From positions 23,257,333 through 23,321,332 of the forward strand of contig NC_058045.1 of the NCBI RefSeq assembly GCF_020085105.1: 64,000 nt of DNA, read 5' to 3'. Below, piece after piece: positions 1 through 20,300 of this stretch. The notes under the pieces are model-generated. The model did not search any database. It saw only the letters and a program-made list of their open reading frames with translations, and was not told the origin of the DNA. A program made the position numbers and the translations under genes. The stretch's first letter is position 1; the number at the start of each line of letters is the position of its first letter. The stretch comes from Siniperca chuatsi. Taxonomy: Eukaryota; Chordata; Actinopteri; Centrarchiformes; Sinipercidae.

Positions 1-40
1 AGAAAATGCTCACACTGACCATTAACTCTCTCATAAAAAG

Positions 41-7457
<7,417 letters not shown>

Positions 7458-7516
7458 CACACACTGGCTGATCAGCTGTTTCTAATCATATAATATCATG
7501 TGAAATATGCTTTAAA

Positions 7517-7522
7517 AATAAA
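7517..7522 (+). promoter_or_regulatory. Polyadenylation signal AATAAA of the myosin heavy chain gene
   Basis: A canonical AATAAA lies 60 bp after the stop codon and is followed by T-rich sequence. This implies a very short 3' UTR, as is usual for sarcomeric myosin genes. Confidence 0.8.
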
Positions 7523-8518
7523 ACATTTTTACTTGTCGCCCTTAAATTGCTGTCTGCCTGCTCTTTTTCATCTCATTGTTTCCCCTGAGAGTTAAGTGTC
7601 AGACTGGGATAATTGGCTAAACAGAAATCACATTTGTATAAGAAGTAATATACTACACATCTGCCCAAGCTTTATTGACAAAAGTCCACAAATTTGAATT
7701 AACTATGGCATTAAGTATGTTGATTCTCATTGTCATCTCATCATGTCTTAACTTTCTGGTACTTAAACATTTTCACCTAGATAGGCCCAGGCCTAGCCAG
7801 ACTGATCACAAGTAACTCATCACAGTAATACAAATTTACTAAGATGACAGTCGCAGCTATGCCAGGTTGACTGAGTGGCTGGGGATGCAGACTCTTACCC
7901 TGAGTCAGACCATGTCCACATTAACATTATTATTATTATGTAATTGTGGCATCTACCCAATTTACTTTGGTCGGCCTGGGACTAGGCCAAGCTCGTTCGT
8001 GGCTACATTCCTAGATTCAGGAGTATCTGCGCCAAATCCCTCTCCTCTTCTGGATTCTGCCATTTCTAATCAGTCCCATAATTGCCTCTCTTTAGTTTTC
8101 CCACCTCTGCCACCTGCCAATTAGCCACCTTCCTACCAAGCAGTTTAGTCATAAGCTCCAAACTACAAATATAAAAATTATTTACCATACTTGTTAGGTT
8201 TGTCTGCTTGTCTGTACCAATATGCAACCTTTCCACTCCTCTGCCTCAAAAAACTTTCCTCCTCTTCATATGTCTACATTTAGGTCTTACTGTAACTCCT
8301 ATTGCCAGCAACACTGAATCATGACAATGAAGAGAAATAATTATTAAGTTTCACCATTAATGTTGTCATTTAGAGGTATAGAGAGCAAGAATTTCCCTCA
8401 CGAAATAAGTCCAAGTCTATCCTAAAATGATCCTAATCAATATTTGCATATGGCCTAGTGGTGTCTCCTGAGACAATTTTTTACCTTGCTGACAATAAAA
8501 TCATTTGAACTCATGCTA
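7523..8518. other. Intergenic, no gene recognised
   Basis: AT-rich 3' flank of the myosin gene. A short stretch near 7864-7915 resembles the 5' half of a tRNA-Leu, but no matching 3' half follows. I see no exon signals. Confidence 0.4.
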
Positions 8519-9809
8519 CCCAGCAAACACTATCTCAACCTGCGTTGAGGCCAGCAAGTCCAATAGACACAATGTGACTTTATTTCAAACATTTGCTGAC
8601 ATGAAAACATAATCTTAGGGGAATGGGGATTTAGAGGAAAACTTATTTTAGAGTGGTGTAACCGAATAAACACTGTTTAAAATAACGATACGACTGTGTA
8701 ACTTGAGTGTGGACGGTAGTGTTTACACATGAATTGTGTTATCGAAAAGAGTTATTATTCTAAATACAATATGCTATCCTGTATATGTCCAATATAGGAG
8801 TTTCATTTAGGAGCTATTTTTCTTTGTGCAGCAATACTACAAGTAATCCCTTTGGCCTCCAATGCATGCGCAGCAGGTGATATCAGTTCCACGTCGAGTT
8901 TGACAGGAGGGGCATGCAAATTGCAGGTGAGTTTCGAAAAGACACTCCAATTTAAAATGCAAATGTGTTTGTAAAGACATTATGTTTTTATCATTTGCAT
9001 GCTAAACTGTTGAGTTTGAGGCTACATGGCATATTCTCATAGATATCTGGTTTTCATATTTGTACATATGAACTGGGGGCGGGGAAGTTAGAATGCTAGC
9101 TGTGTGTTCTTGAAAATGAAACGCGTGCATAGTCAGGTGGCAAAGCAGTTTTCCCATGCATTAGTCCTGTGAACATTTGGTTATTTTTAGGACCTATTCT
9201 TCTGTATTTTTAGCGAGAAGGGTGATAGCTTCTGATGTTGATAGCTAAATGGACTTGATGTAGGCAACAGATTGACTTTAAGCATGGGGGCACTAGATGG
9301 TGGTAATTCATTTTTTTGTTTTGCCTTTTTTCCAGCTGCTGGGAAGAGATGGAATTCAAAGGCCACAGAAAGTGAAATCGAAGCAGCCATGGGTGTGCAC
9401 CTGCAAGGACTGGGGGGATGGGATTTGGGTCCCAGTGATTATCATTTTCATACATGTTTCTGTTCTGGTTTAAAGATGTTGTACTTTGGGTAAAATAAAA
9501 AAATAGCATAATACCTGAATGCTGTCTTTTGTTGAATAGTATAAAGCCATGTATTAATGCTTGATTTTAAGTATTCATAATTAAAGGAAATATTATAGAT
9601 TGATTTATCTAGCCCAATACTGATATCCTTTTGATATAAACCAAATCACCTCTGAATTTTGTGTCCGGTGTGGGTGGGTGGGGTGACTGCATCGGGCAAG
9701 ACCTGTTTCAAGATTATGTTCTCATGTTGGCAAAGGGCCAAAATAAAATCACGTTGTGACTCGACGTCTATTGGATGTATTGACGCAGTTTGAGGAAATG
9801 TTTGCTGGG
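8519..9809. mobile_element. Non-autonomous DNA transposon (MITE-like) with terminal inverted repeats
   Basis: The left end CCCAGCAAAC at 8519 is matched by GTTTGCTGGG at 9800-9809. The inverted similarity extends inward about 65-70 bp with mismatches; both arms share the words CTGCGT, TCCAATAGAC and a TTTATT-like inner end. The roughly 1.29-kb interior has no transposase frame. I could not find a clear target-site duplication, so the superfamily is unresolved. Confidence 0.7.
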
Positions 9810-10345
9810 ATTAAGAAGTAAAGTCTAATGGGTGTAAATATGTTTATAACAGATTGAGAAATATATTTATCCACATGCAGCACAAGGGCTGTGCTTGTTA
9901 TAGGTTTATTGGGCGTGTCAATGTCCAACTTTACGTAGGTGGCAGTGGAAGCTATACTGAAAACCGCAAATTGGGGCAAACTACAAGGTAACTGAAATTT
10001 TTCTTAAAACTTTTTTTCATAACTATGTGGGTGTTAAGTTGCTTGGCTTAAAAGTAAATTTCATATATGTTGAAATATGTTGTCTATACAACGTTGAAAC
10101 GACGTGGATTGATGTTGTCCATGAGCTGTTGAAATGACAAGGGTCGAAAGTCATATCAGCCCATCCACTAGATGCTGAAACAACCTCCAAGACCAACGCT
10201 GATTAGACTATTAGCTAGCTAGCTAACTGTCCATTCATTTCAAATAGGTTACTAAATAACATTGTGTTACTGTTGATGTATCACCTTCTCATTCATACTT
10301 TTCTCTGGATGAAGAACAATCATTCTTGGGTTGAAGAAAGGCGTC

Positions 10346-10369
10346 TGATGATGATGATGATGATGATGA
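10346..10369. repeat. (TGA)8 microsatellite
   Basis: Eight uninterrupted TGA units. On the minus strand it yields the serine/histidine runs in spurious open frames here. Confidence 0.95.
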
Positions 10370-10439
10370 AATATGCTCTGACCAATACACGCAACACACA
10401 CCATCAGCAACGAATCTTGGCCCAATAACTGGAAATGAT

Positions 10440-10830
10440 GTGCATGTGCTTCCACAGAAATATGAGCCCAATCGGCCACATGATGGCGCTATAATTAAGG
10501 CCCAAAATTGCAATTTTCAACAGGCCATGCCCCTCACACCGAAGGTCCGAATGACTTGAAATTTCTCAAGTCCAGCTCAATCTGCTCTACAAAAAAAGCC
10601 TCTTGGACCACTAAAGTCTGCCTAACTAGATTTTCCATCATTTTGAATTTTTTGAAAAACACATTTTTGACATCTCCTCCTAAACCGTAGGTCCAATGCT
10701 ACCAAATATTCGGTGGGTCATCATTGGTTGAAAAGTTGCATAAGGCTTGTTGATATCTTATTTAGTTTTCAAGATATTGACCAATTAACTTTAAAAAGGG
10801 CGTGGCTCAGCACATATATAGACCAAAGTC
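10440..10830. repeat. Probable interspersed repeat (teleost type, unclassified)
   Basis: The wording (a CACCGAAGGTCCGAATGACTT-like start, then CTAAACCGTAGGTCCAATG, AATATTCGGTGGG and an AAAAGGGCGTGGC end) matches my recollection of a common fish interspersed repeat. There is no coding frame. The family cannot be named without a repeat library. Confidence 0.45.
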
Positions 10831-12812
10831 AACAACTATTGGGTTGGGTTATCATCACAAAACTTCCAGGATATGTCCACATAAGAACCTGAAACATACC
10901 CTCAAAGTTTCCTTCAAATCGACCGCTAGGGGGCAAAAAAATGTGCGTGGCATAACACAAATCATACTATGAATCAGAAATTGTTTGTTTTCTTCATTGT
11001 ATTTGTGAAAAATGCTTTTTTTAATGTCTAGACCACATTTGACTAGGTCCATGATCAAAAGCTTTAAACTTTTAATGGTCTGTGTTGGCTTGAACCCCGA
11101 AATTGCTACTTGTGGCTTTATTTTTGAATATTTATATTTTCACCGCTTTACCTTACCATCAGACAGAACTTTCAGAGCGGTTAATTGAAGCGGTTAATTA
11201 AGGGCGAGGAGGGATGCCATCCCCTTTGGTAGCAAAATTACCAAAATACGTCCCCTTTGTTAACCTGCTCAAACGATGCTCTGTCTCATAGTAGCGCTTC
11301 ACATTGGCGCTTAATAATCGCCACAATCTCGGAACCTTTGAGACATACTGGTTTTGAACTTTCTGTTGGAAGACTGAATATGTAAGAGTCTGTCCATTCT
11401 TGATTAAAAGCTCTGTTTCCTCTGTCTACTTTTCTCTTTTTATTGCACGCCATGTGAAATTATATCTCAGACTCCTCTCTTCTCTCCTTGTGTAGCCTAT
11501 GTTAACTTACCTCACTCACACTCGACTCGCGGGCCGCTAAACCAGTAGCTAAAGGCTAGAAAAGCAGCGTCGGTTAAAATAGAAACACTAAGTCAAAATT
11601 GAATAATTCTCAACAATTTATCTATATTCTCTACAGCAGATGGGCTGTGCTACCATTGGGCCATTAATAAAAAATTAACAAAACGCCTACTGTGTATAAC
11701 GTTATGTGTGTGCTGGGCATTAATGGAGGCGGTATGAGTTGTACTTATCAGTTTTAGCATTAACAAAGCTACTAACTTACCCTAGCTAGCTAAAACAAAA
11801 ATAATATAAAATATAATAAACAACATAATGGTACTGACATTAATTAAATGGATAAATTACGACATGTACCCAGCACATTTTTGCTGAGTTTACCCTTACC
11901 AGCAAAGGGAAGACTGGCATTTGCTCTGCCAGTAAGCGCCTTGCATGTGTTCAAACCGTCACGCATGCGCCCTCTACAACTGGTGGCGCACCTGTGAGAC
12001 CACATAGCTCCGGGCCATATCATTGGGTCTGGGCAAGATAGTGAATATTTATGATATTGTGATAATTATGTTGGAGATGTTAAATGATATATTCACATTG
12101 TATAGACCAAATGATTGATTTGTTATATAAAAAGATCCACATTGAGTAATAATGAAACTAATAACTCATATTTACAACAAGAATTATCATCATTATTACT
12201 TCCAGCCCTAATTTACTGATTCAGTTACTTGCTGCTCACAGGTAAAAAGCTAACAGATGCTAGTGGTGAGTTCAGATGTACAGTATCTTTCTGCTTTCAC
12301 AAACAAAATAAACTGTTAAACCAACAGATGTCAGCAAAGACCTGTCATAAAATCAATGCAGGAAATGCTGTGGTGCATCCATTGGAAAGTCTCTAAAGGC
12401 AAAAAACACCCTTCAGCCTAAAACTAACTAAACACCTAAAATTAGGTGTTGATGAGTTTAACTGTGAGAGTGTGAGCAGGGCGTTCCTGAAAAAGAGGGC
12501 TTTGCTTCCTACTACCCTGAGTAAATAAAGGTTAAAGAAAGATCAAATCTATTTAAAATTGCTCACTATGTGCAAGAATATTGTGTTATGTTTTGTTTAG
12601 CGTTTTTCTTGGTGAGCATGCTTATCCTTGGTAAGATTTTCTGTTCAAGTTCCTTTCTTTTTCAAGACATTTTAAGCACCAAGCCCTGCCCACTGCACTT
12701 TAACAAACACTTTAAATGAATTATTTGGCTTCTCTTACATGTAAGGCATTAAACGCTCTTATTAACAGTGAATTGCTGAATTCACTGAACATTCAGAGTT
12801 GCAATATAAAGA

Positions 12813-12818
12813 TTTAAT
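12813..12818 (-). promoter_or_regulatory. Candidate polyadenylation signal ATTAAA for the synaptotagmin-like gene
   Basis: On the minus strand ATTAAA lies about 420 bp past the stop codon at 13238. I saw no AATAAA between them. The assignment is positional only. Confidence 0.4.
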
Positions 12819-13237
12819 AATGCAAAATGGACTGTTTTTACAAGCACAAGAGGAAAGCACAGCGTAAAGATATATATAAAACATTGACACAAACAACACA
12901 GTTAGTGCAAAACTAAAGTCGTCTTCATCAGAAATAAGGAGTGCAAATTTCTAGCTCTTTAGAGCTCTTTCAATAGGATGAGATTTGAAGCTAAAAAGAG
13001 AGATAAAAGAGATGTCAGTGAACACGTAGACTCAGTGACCTAAGCTTTCAGTTAGGCAGTTGTTCCACTGTCGCTACTGGAGCAGAGGAGTCAGGCGGGA
13101 GAGTAGTCTATGTTTGGCCTGCAGTTAAGCAGGTGCAGATCCCTCTGCAGCCTGATACACAAGCACCACAGCTTCCAGTTAAATACAAGCAGGCATGGAC
13201 ATCCAGGAAGTGCAGGAGAGGATTTATGAGATTTAAG

Positions 13238-16200
13238 TCATATCCACAGGCCATGCCACTTGGCTATTGGCTGGCGGACTGAGCGCATCATCAAGCTCCA
13301 GTGTTTGTCTTCTGAACTCATCTCCTTCCCTACAGTCAACTGTCCAATCAGATGTTTGGTTGATTTCCTAGTCGTGTGAGTCTCATACACAGAAACCAAA
13401 ATTTTACACTGCTCCAGAGGAAACTCTGGCAGGGAGAACATGAGGACCTCATTGAAGACAGTCACCAGGCAGCGGGCCACTGCAGAGGTTTTTTGGTACC
13501 TCAACTTGCACTGGTTGCACTGCACACTGATCCTGGCATACAGGACTGTACAAAATGGAGAAGGCAAATTAGGAACTGTATGTTATACTGTATGTGTATG
13601 ACAGGTGTATGTGTATGGCTTTATGTTTATGAAGGTGTTTGTTATTTACCTGCATCTGAGCATATTTCAGTGAGGACCATTCTGACCTTTAGCAGTCCAA
13701 CCTCAAGCCTCTGAGAAGTGGGAAGAAACTTTAATGACAGAAGCACCTCTCCTACAAGATCCTGTAGAGACAGTGAGACGATGAACACTTCAGCACAATA
13801 TATGTTTAAGTGTAACCAATGTTCAAACATTACATAATAAATACCTTTTCTTGCAAAAATAAATGTAAAAGTAATAATAATACTGATAATAATAATGTTG
13901 TTCCAGAAATTAAACATAACAGTGAAAATAAAACTGAACTCAATTGCAAGATGAAAGTCATTTTGCACATGAGTAGTTATACAAATGCTTAACATGACAT
14001 AATTATAATAAATTAACTTTTCCGATGTATACTTTTTCTACTCCAAGTACCAAGCTGTCTTCCCTCTATCTATTCCCACTTATTTTAATAAATATTTACA
14101 AGGCAAGGACGCTACAGTGTCGCACGTTGTGTAATTGTTTTCCGTTTAACAATTCAATAATTAAAATCCTGTTCTGTATGTTCCAGAGTTTTGTAGTAAT
14201 GGCTAAAAAATGATAATCATATTTTTATGGAAATTCTAATTACATCCTGGTTCTAAACTGACATAAGTTTGGAAAACTAAAAGAAATTGAAGGCATTGTT
14301 ATTTAGTTTTTTCCCCCTGTTTTATAATCATTTTAACATACTCTACATTACTCATTAAAGTGTATGTGTAAGAATGGCATTCCTTAATTCACCTCAACTA
14401 AAAGATGAGAAAAGCTTTCCTACTTGATTGCATATGTGTGTGTTCGTATACATGATGTCCTACTGTACCTTCTGGGGTATCTGCAGATCTTCTTGTAGCT
14501 CCAGAGGGTAGGAGATGTTGAGCTGCCCAAGAGGAACTCTCACCTCTCCTAACACTGTGTGTCTGGAGAATTTATCAAAGTCCCTCACCTGAGATGCACA
14601 TAGACACGTGACAGACAGGCAGTTTACTTATCATGCATTAAAAAGCAACATTCATCTTTGTCTGCTTAGTTAGTTAGTTAGTTGGAGGTGCGTTTGTGTA
14701 CTGCAGGACCTCCATCCTGAGGTTGATATGATGAAGCTCCTCATGCCCTTGCAGAATACAGCTGAACTGGTCTCCAAATAAAGGATTACAGCTGCCTTTC
14801 ACAATGCGAGTCCGCCACTCCCGCAGCACCGTCCACAGGACAGGTGCGGTCCCTTCGCCCTATCAGGGTCACAACAGTAATAAGCATAAAAGGAAAAAAG
14901 AAAAGCTGTATATTTCCTTAAATAAGATGCTGTAGATTCTTTGCCTTATGTGGTAAGACAAAATTACCTCCTCACCCGTACAGCCCTCCACTTCCACTCC
15001 CTCGGAATTTGCCCACATGAGACTTAGCTTAACAAATGGCTGGAGGCTGCGCGTCTGGCTGTGCTCCAGAAGCCCCTCCACCTGCAAGACGGTGACCACA
15101 AGCTGGGACTGCAGCTGGTCATAATAGATGGAGAAACGTAGCGATCCATTGACCTGGTATAAGAGGGTGTGTTAGGAAAGACACCAAGCACCTATTGCTT
15201 AAAATTGTGAAATGCAAGGTCAAAGGGAGATTTAGAAACATCTCAGTTATAATGTGCCATAAGAACTTAAATGTCAAAATGAAAATCCTGTCATACACTA
15301 TATCTCCAAAAACTACATACGCCTCCCTTACAACACAATGAGTAGGAGATAAGTCTCACGCATTTTCATGGCCACTTAGGATGGACATAAGCCATTTCAT
15401 GTATGAGACCTATTCCATGGAGCTGCAAGACTGTCACGTGACAACAGGATTATACAGTAATGTCAGCTACCTTTTTAATGTTGGCCTGCTCTCCCATGTC
15501 TCCGTCTCCCTGACTGGATCCAGAGGAGGGAAACGAGGCCAGAGACAGACAGCGACTCAGCCTGCGGACCTCTGTGCCAACATCCTCCACCTGGGGAGCC
15601 CGCAGACATACACGCCATTTCTTTCAGCTGTGTTTTTATTAACACCTACATCACCTCTAGCTTTTATTTGACTTGTGACAAGTCCCAACTCTCCTTTGTT
15701 TGAACAAGTGTGCTCATTAATCTTTATGTACATAGACAATGTTGCCTTTTTGGAGCATCTCCACAGACTACAGGGTCTGGACAAAATAACAGGAACACCT
15801 AACAATATAATTTAATCTTTTACAGTCAACGTGAAATTTAAAAGTATAGATAAATAAAATATTTGTGGAACTTGAAATGTCATTAATAGTGTGTCAAATG
15901 AGTGTTGGTGGTGATGTATAAGGCTTGTGGTTGTATTATGTTGAAAAGTTTCTATTATTTTGTCCACCCCTGAATGTAGCCCTAACCCCATTTTTAACCT
16001 CACCTTGATGGCAGTGTGGTCTCTGTCCCAGTTTTTCATCCAACTCTATTTTGCCCCTAAGTCCAACATTTACCCTGTCCAAACACTGTAAAAAAACTAG
16101 AGATTGGTTTTACAATCTGCAGGACTTTTACTGACACATGAGTCACATGTCAGGAAGAAGACAACAGTAGACAATCCAAATAAAATGTGACCAAGTTCTC

Positions 16201-17314
16201 AAACACAGCTCACATGTAGGACAGGATCAAATTAACAGATACCTTACCCAACCTGATTCTTGCAGATATAATAATAGCTCACACAACCATGGCAGGATAG
16301 AAATCTACACTAAAGCCTTCCTTCAGTCTAGGCCAGAGGCTGAGTGACCTTTTTCCTCACCTGTATGTATTAAAATTCCTTGGTACACAGTGTTCTAAGT
16401 GTTTCTAAACCTACACTACCACCTTTCATAATCAACTTGCTGTCCCAAACTTTATACAAACCAACCACATTTCAAATTCAGATCTCAATACCAAGCCAGT
16501 CATGCATAGAAAGACATTAGTACCTGCAGATAGTATACTTGATTTGCATACATTTGGATTTCCCATGCACATCTTGAGCTGCTGATTGATATAATTGAAA
16601 TCTGGAGTTTTTACGTTACAATTGATTGTACTGACTTGTACTGACTTTTCAAAGTCTCATAATTTCAATTCACCTCTCTCAGGCACACATCCAGGAATAT
16701 TTGGGGACTGTCCCCTGAGTATCGACTGAAAGGCAGCTTCCTCCAAAGGCTGCCAACAGTGGCTCTGCTTCAGCTTTTACTTACTTAGCCAAACAGAGCC
16801 ACATAGAACCTCAAACATCTATACATTTGTTAAGTAATCTGGTCATGTCTAGCATGAGTGCTGCTTTGAACTCTGGGCCACCTGATACAATAGTTCCATC
16901 AACCCTCAAATCCATTTCCTCTTACCCTAGTACTTGGAGCTCCTGAGTGGTTTCCTGCTGTTCTTGACTTTTCATCAGAGTACAGCAGATCACTGTTCAC
17001 TACAGTAAAAATCAGACACAAGTTTGCATTTGGTAATTGCTTTCTTGGTCAGACAACCAGCATCATCAATATGTGCTACATTGTTTGGTATTGTAATCGA
17101 ATCCCTACTCACCGGGATCTTGATGGGTGTATGTGGTGTGTGTCTGCGTGCAGCATCTGAAGGCCTGCCATGCCAGGATGCCCAGTGCCAGCAGAAGGAG
17201 AGTGACCGAGATGCCCAGGATGCAGTACTTGACCGTGTCTGAGAACGGTATCCTCAGGTCTCCAGCTGCTGACAGCAGCCCCACAGAGGCTGGATAGTCC
17301 ATCAGCATCACCAT
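13238..17314 (-). CDS. Synaptotagmin-like protein (tandem C2 domains, divergent), complete, 8 coding exons
   Basis: Likely a membrane-anchored trafficking protein. Exons in order: 17314-17113, 16999-16926, 15590-15471, 15153-14968, 14859-14710, 14588-14469, 13761-13650, 13545-13238. All phases join, giving 423 codons plus stop, normal for synaptotagmins. The N-terminus has one membrane segment (YCILGISVTLLLLALGIL) followed by cysteines. C2A runs from GSLRFSIYYDQLQ to DFDKFSRHTVLGEV; C2B runs from GEVLLSLKFLPTSQRLEV to the WHGL motif four residues from the end. C2A loop 1 and both C2B loops lack the calcium-binding aspartates of Syt1; only DFD in C2A loop 3 remains. This suggests a calcium-independent type (Syt8/13/15-like); the paralogue is not resolved. 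The start could also be the Met at codon 3 or 5. The second exon is the least certain. Confidence 0.85.
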
Positions 17315-20300
17315 GACTCTCCACCTCCATGTGGCCTATACATACCTCTGCAACACAGGAGGACAGACCATGTGAGGGGACTTTACTGTTGATTATAGAA
17401 CTTTGAGGCCACAAAATGTACCCTTTGGCAGCCATATTGGATGTTCCGCCATAGGGCAGCACCAATATCAACAACAGAGGATTTCACCTTGCTAGCTAAC
17501 TACAGTATTTGGTCAGTCTGTATTTGGTCACTGCAAGTAGCTGTAGTGAATAGCAACTACAGTATTCACACGTGCTAGCTGTTGCATATTGGCATTAAAG
17601 CTGCACATGCTAACTTTGCATATAGCCCTGATCCAGATAGTGTTATGACCATCATGCAGGATCTGTGACGGGTAACATGTTTGACAGAAAACGTTCAATA
17701 CCCAATTAATCATGAGAAGTGACATCAGCATAAACACAGATCACGCTCATGTTGACCAACCACCTGCTCTGGTAGATTTCATACCAAAGGGACAAAAGAG
17801 GAAAAGACATGATGAGTGATGGTATGGTATGTGACTGTAATTATGAAGCATCTCAATTCCCACCCAGCTAAGTGAACTGAAAACCTTTAGGATCAAAAAA
17901 GGTCAAGGAGGTAAAGGAGTTACTACTGTGAAGTGATAAGATGATTGGTCATTTTAGGAGATCAAAATAAAATGAAGATTAGGATTTTTCAAGCAAAAAT
18001 GGATTTGTAGATTTCATTTTCTCAAATGTGAGGACTTGTATGACTGTATTCTGACTTTTTGTGGAATAAACTATAAATGATTAATCAAAAAGGAGTTAGG
18101 AGTGGTAGTACAGATAGTAAGAAAGAAAAACAACATACTTGAAGATGGCACACTGGCAAACAGTCAAAGTGGCTCAAGATCACAGCCAAAGTCTTAAATA
18201 GTTATATAGCATTAGTAGAAAAAGCTCAGGTGTAAATAATAAAATGAATGATGGCTGAATTCCATTTAGCTGCACCACTTTCAGGGTCCTGCTATTTTTC
18301 ATGCTGGCCCACTGTCACACTGTTTATGGCTTACTGGGACACTTTAATAGAATGGAGCCATTGTTAATGTTATTAGCAACAACTGTGTTTTTAGGCCTGC
18401 TGGCCAAACAGCACAAGGTAGAGCACTGGGTTGACCTCAATTTGAGGTTAGTCATTTAGAAAAGCTGATCAACTTGTATAAATGTCAATTTTGGGCTCTG
18501 GCAAAAATGTAGGCTATTTTCAGTTCCACAACATTTTTAAATTGTTAAAAAATTGTTTTGGGACAAAAGCAACAAGATTCAGTTGGTACCCCTTACAAGA
18601 TTACATACCTGTATCCCACAGAGCACAGACATGCACACACACGAACTGTATACGATTTGCACAGGTGATCTGGTCAAAATGCCCTTGCTAATTTCTGGAA
18701 CATACTTTAATAGTTTGATTATTCTTTGAGGTAAAGAAAAGTGGCAGAACTGTGGCGTGGTCGGAAAGACATGATTATCGCCTATCAGAAGCGGTTTAGT
18801 CAAATAGCACTTCTCCTGCTCACACTTCATGCAAAACAAGATGAACATTGCAAGGAAAAACCAACAAAGATGTAACTAGTATTTATATTAAAACAAAGAA
18901 AGTTGGCATAGAACACTTTAAAACGTTATCGTACAATGTTGCACAAATGAGCTCAAAAGCTATTTTGAAGACTGGTGAATGGTAAAGTCTATTTCACTAG
19001 TGTGCAGGCCTTCTGTTGCTGCTTTCCACTTGAACTAATACATAATCACATTAAGGACACATATAAACATTTACCTGTAGTAAAGTAATGAAAACTCAGC
19101 TCATCTTTTCCTCCAGGAATGCAAAACATTGACTGCGCTATAAATCCAAGCTGAGCTCTTAAAATTTCACAGAAGCAAAAGAACTTGTGCTCAAGAGAAA
19201 TTCAAAGCAGCACCTTATCGAGTAACTGTTCCTCTTGTTTTTGGCTCTCTAGGCACACTCCCTCTTTCTCCCTCTCTCTCCCTCTCTCCATACACACTCA
19301 CACATACCCAGCACATGACTTCCTGCACACCATTCTGGGCAGACTGGTTTGATTAGATTTAAATGACATTTCAGGGAGCTTCCCTTTGCTCGATTCTTCT
19401 GCAAGCCTGCTTACCAAATGTTCAGGTCAGAGAACTTCTACAAACAAAATGGGGGAATAAAACATGTCAGATCATTGCACTTGTGCATCTGCTGGTGATA
19501 AGCCACGCCCATGTCTGCCTAAGCTGTCATATTTCTCTACTATATACCACGGTTGACATTTCTATTGCACTTTTAAGTGATACTTATATCCAATAAATTC
19601 AGTTAATTAGCTGTTAAGTGTGCTTTGCATAGAAGTTTGATACATTCAACACATTCAACTTCAGCTCTGCTCTGGTTCAGTGGCAGCTCTGCTTTATCAT
19701 CCAACTGTACCCAAACCAGCTGTAGCGTCAGGTGCTGTAAACTGACAATGATAAGAAACATGCAACTCTCTTACAATTGTAACAGCTAGAATGCCACTGA
19801 GAGGATCATGACTTTAAATAACATTTGTCCTAAAAGCTTTTCATTGTTGACATTATCTTGCAGACTTGTCACCTATTATTTTGCTGCCGAGAGACACACA
19901 CACAATGGGAAAGACGAAATGTACCTTAAAATAGACCTTCAACAATAACAACATAATGTACAGACTGCTATGAAAATTATGGGGGTTAAAAAAATACTTG
20001 TCCCTCCAAAACAATCTATGAGTCTATTATCAGACAGGCACAGTGATCCAAATCACATTCTCCACACGGAGTTTCAGGGTTCCCCAGAGCAGGCTGAACC
20101 GTTTTAAACATTCATTCCTGCCTAAGTCCATTAAGTTTCTCAACACAAACGGGTAATGTAGGATGTTGGCCGTGGGGGTGGTGCAATATGTCGCCATTGT
20201 CAGGTGTGCATGTGTATGTGCAAACTGTTACATGGAAGCTGTGTGTTGATGAGATGTGTTTTGACTTTGCAGTATGTATAACTAACTTCCACTCCACAGG

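Larger units (their letters stand above)
9810..12812. other. Intergenic, repeat-rich, no gene recognised
   Basis: Holds a (TGA)8 microsatellite, an interspersed-repeat-like block at about 10440-10830, an AACGTTGAAACGACGT-type segment near 10090 of the kind seen in fish MITEs, and a small duplicated word (GAGCGGTTAATT/GAAGCGGTTAATT) near 11175-11200. I found no frame-consistent exons on either strand. Confidence 0.4.

Noticed and set aside
7864-7915. tRNA-Leu-like 5' half
   Set aside because: Only the D-arm-like part fits; there is no anticodon stem or T arm at the right distance.
16684-16736. Possible extra synaptotagmin-like exon on the minus strand
   Set aside because: It has an acceptor and a GTGAAT donor, but the phase does not join the next exon (15590), while 16926 joins it directly.
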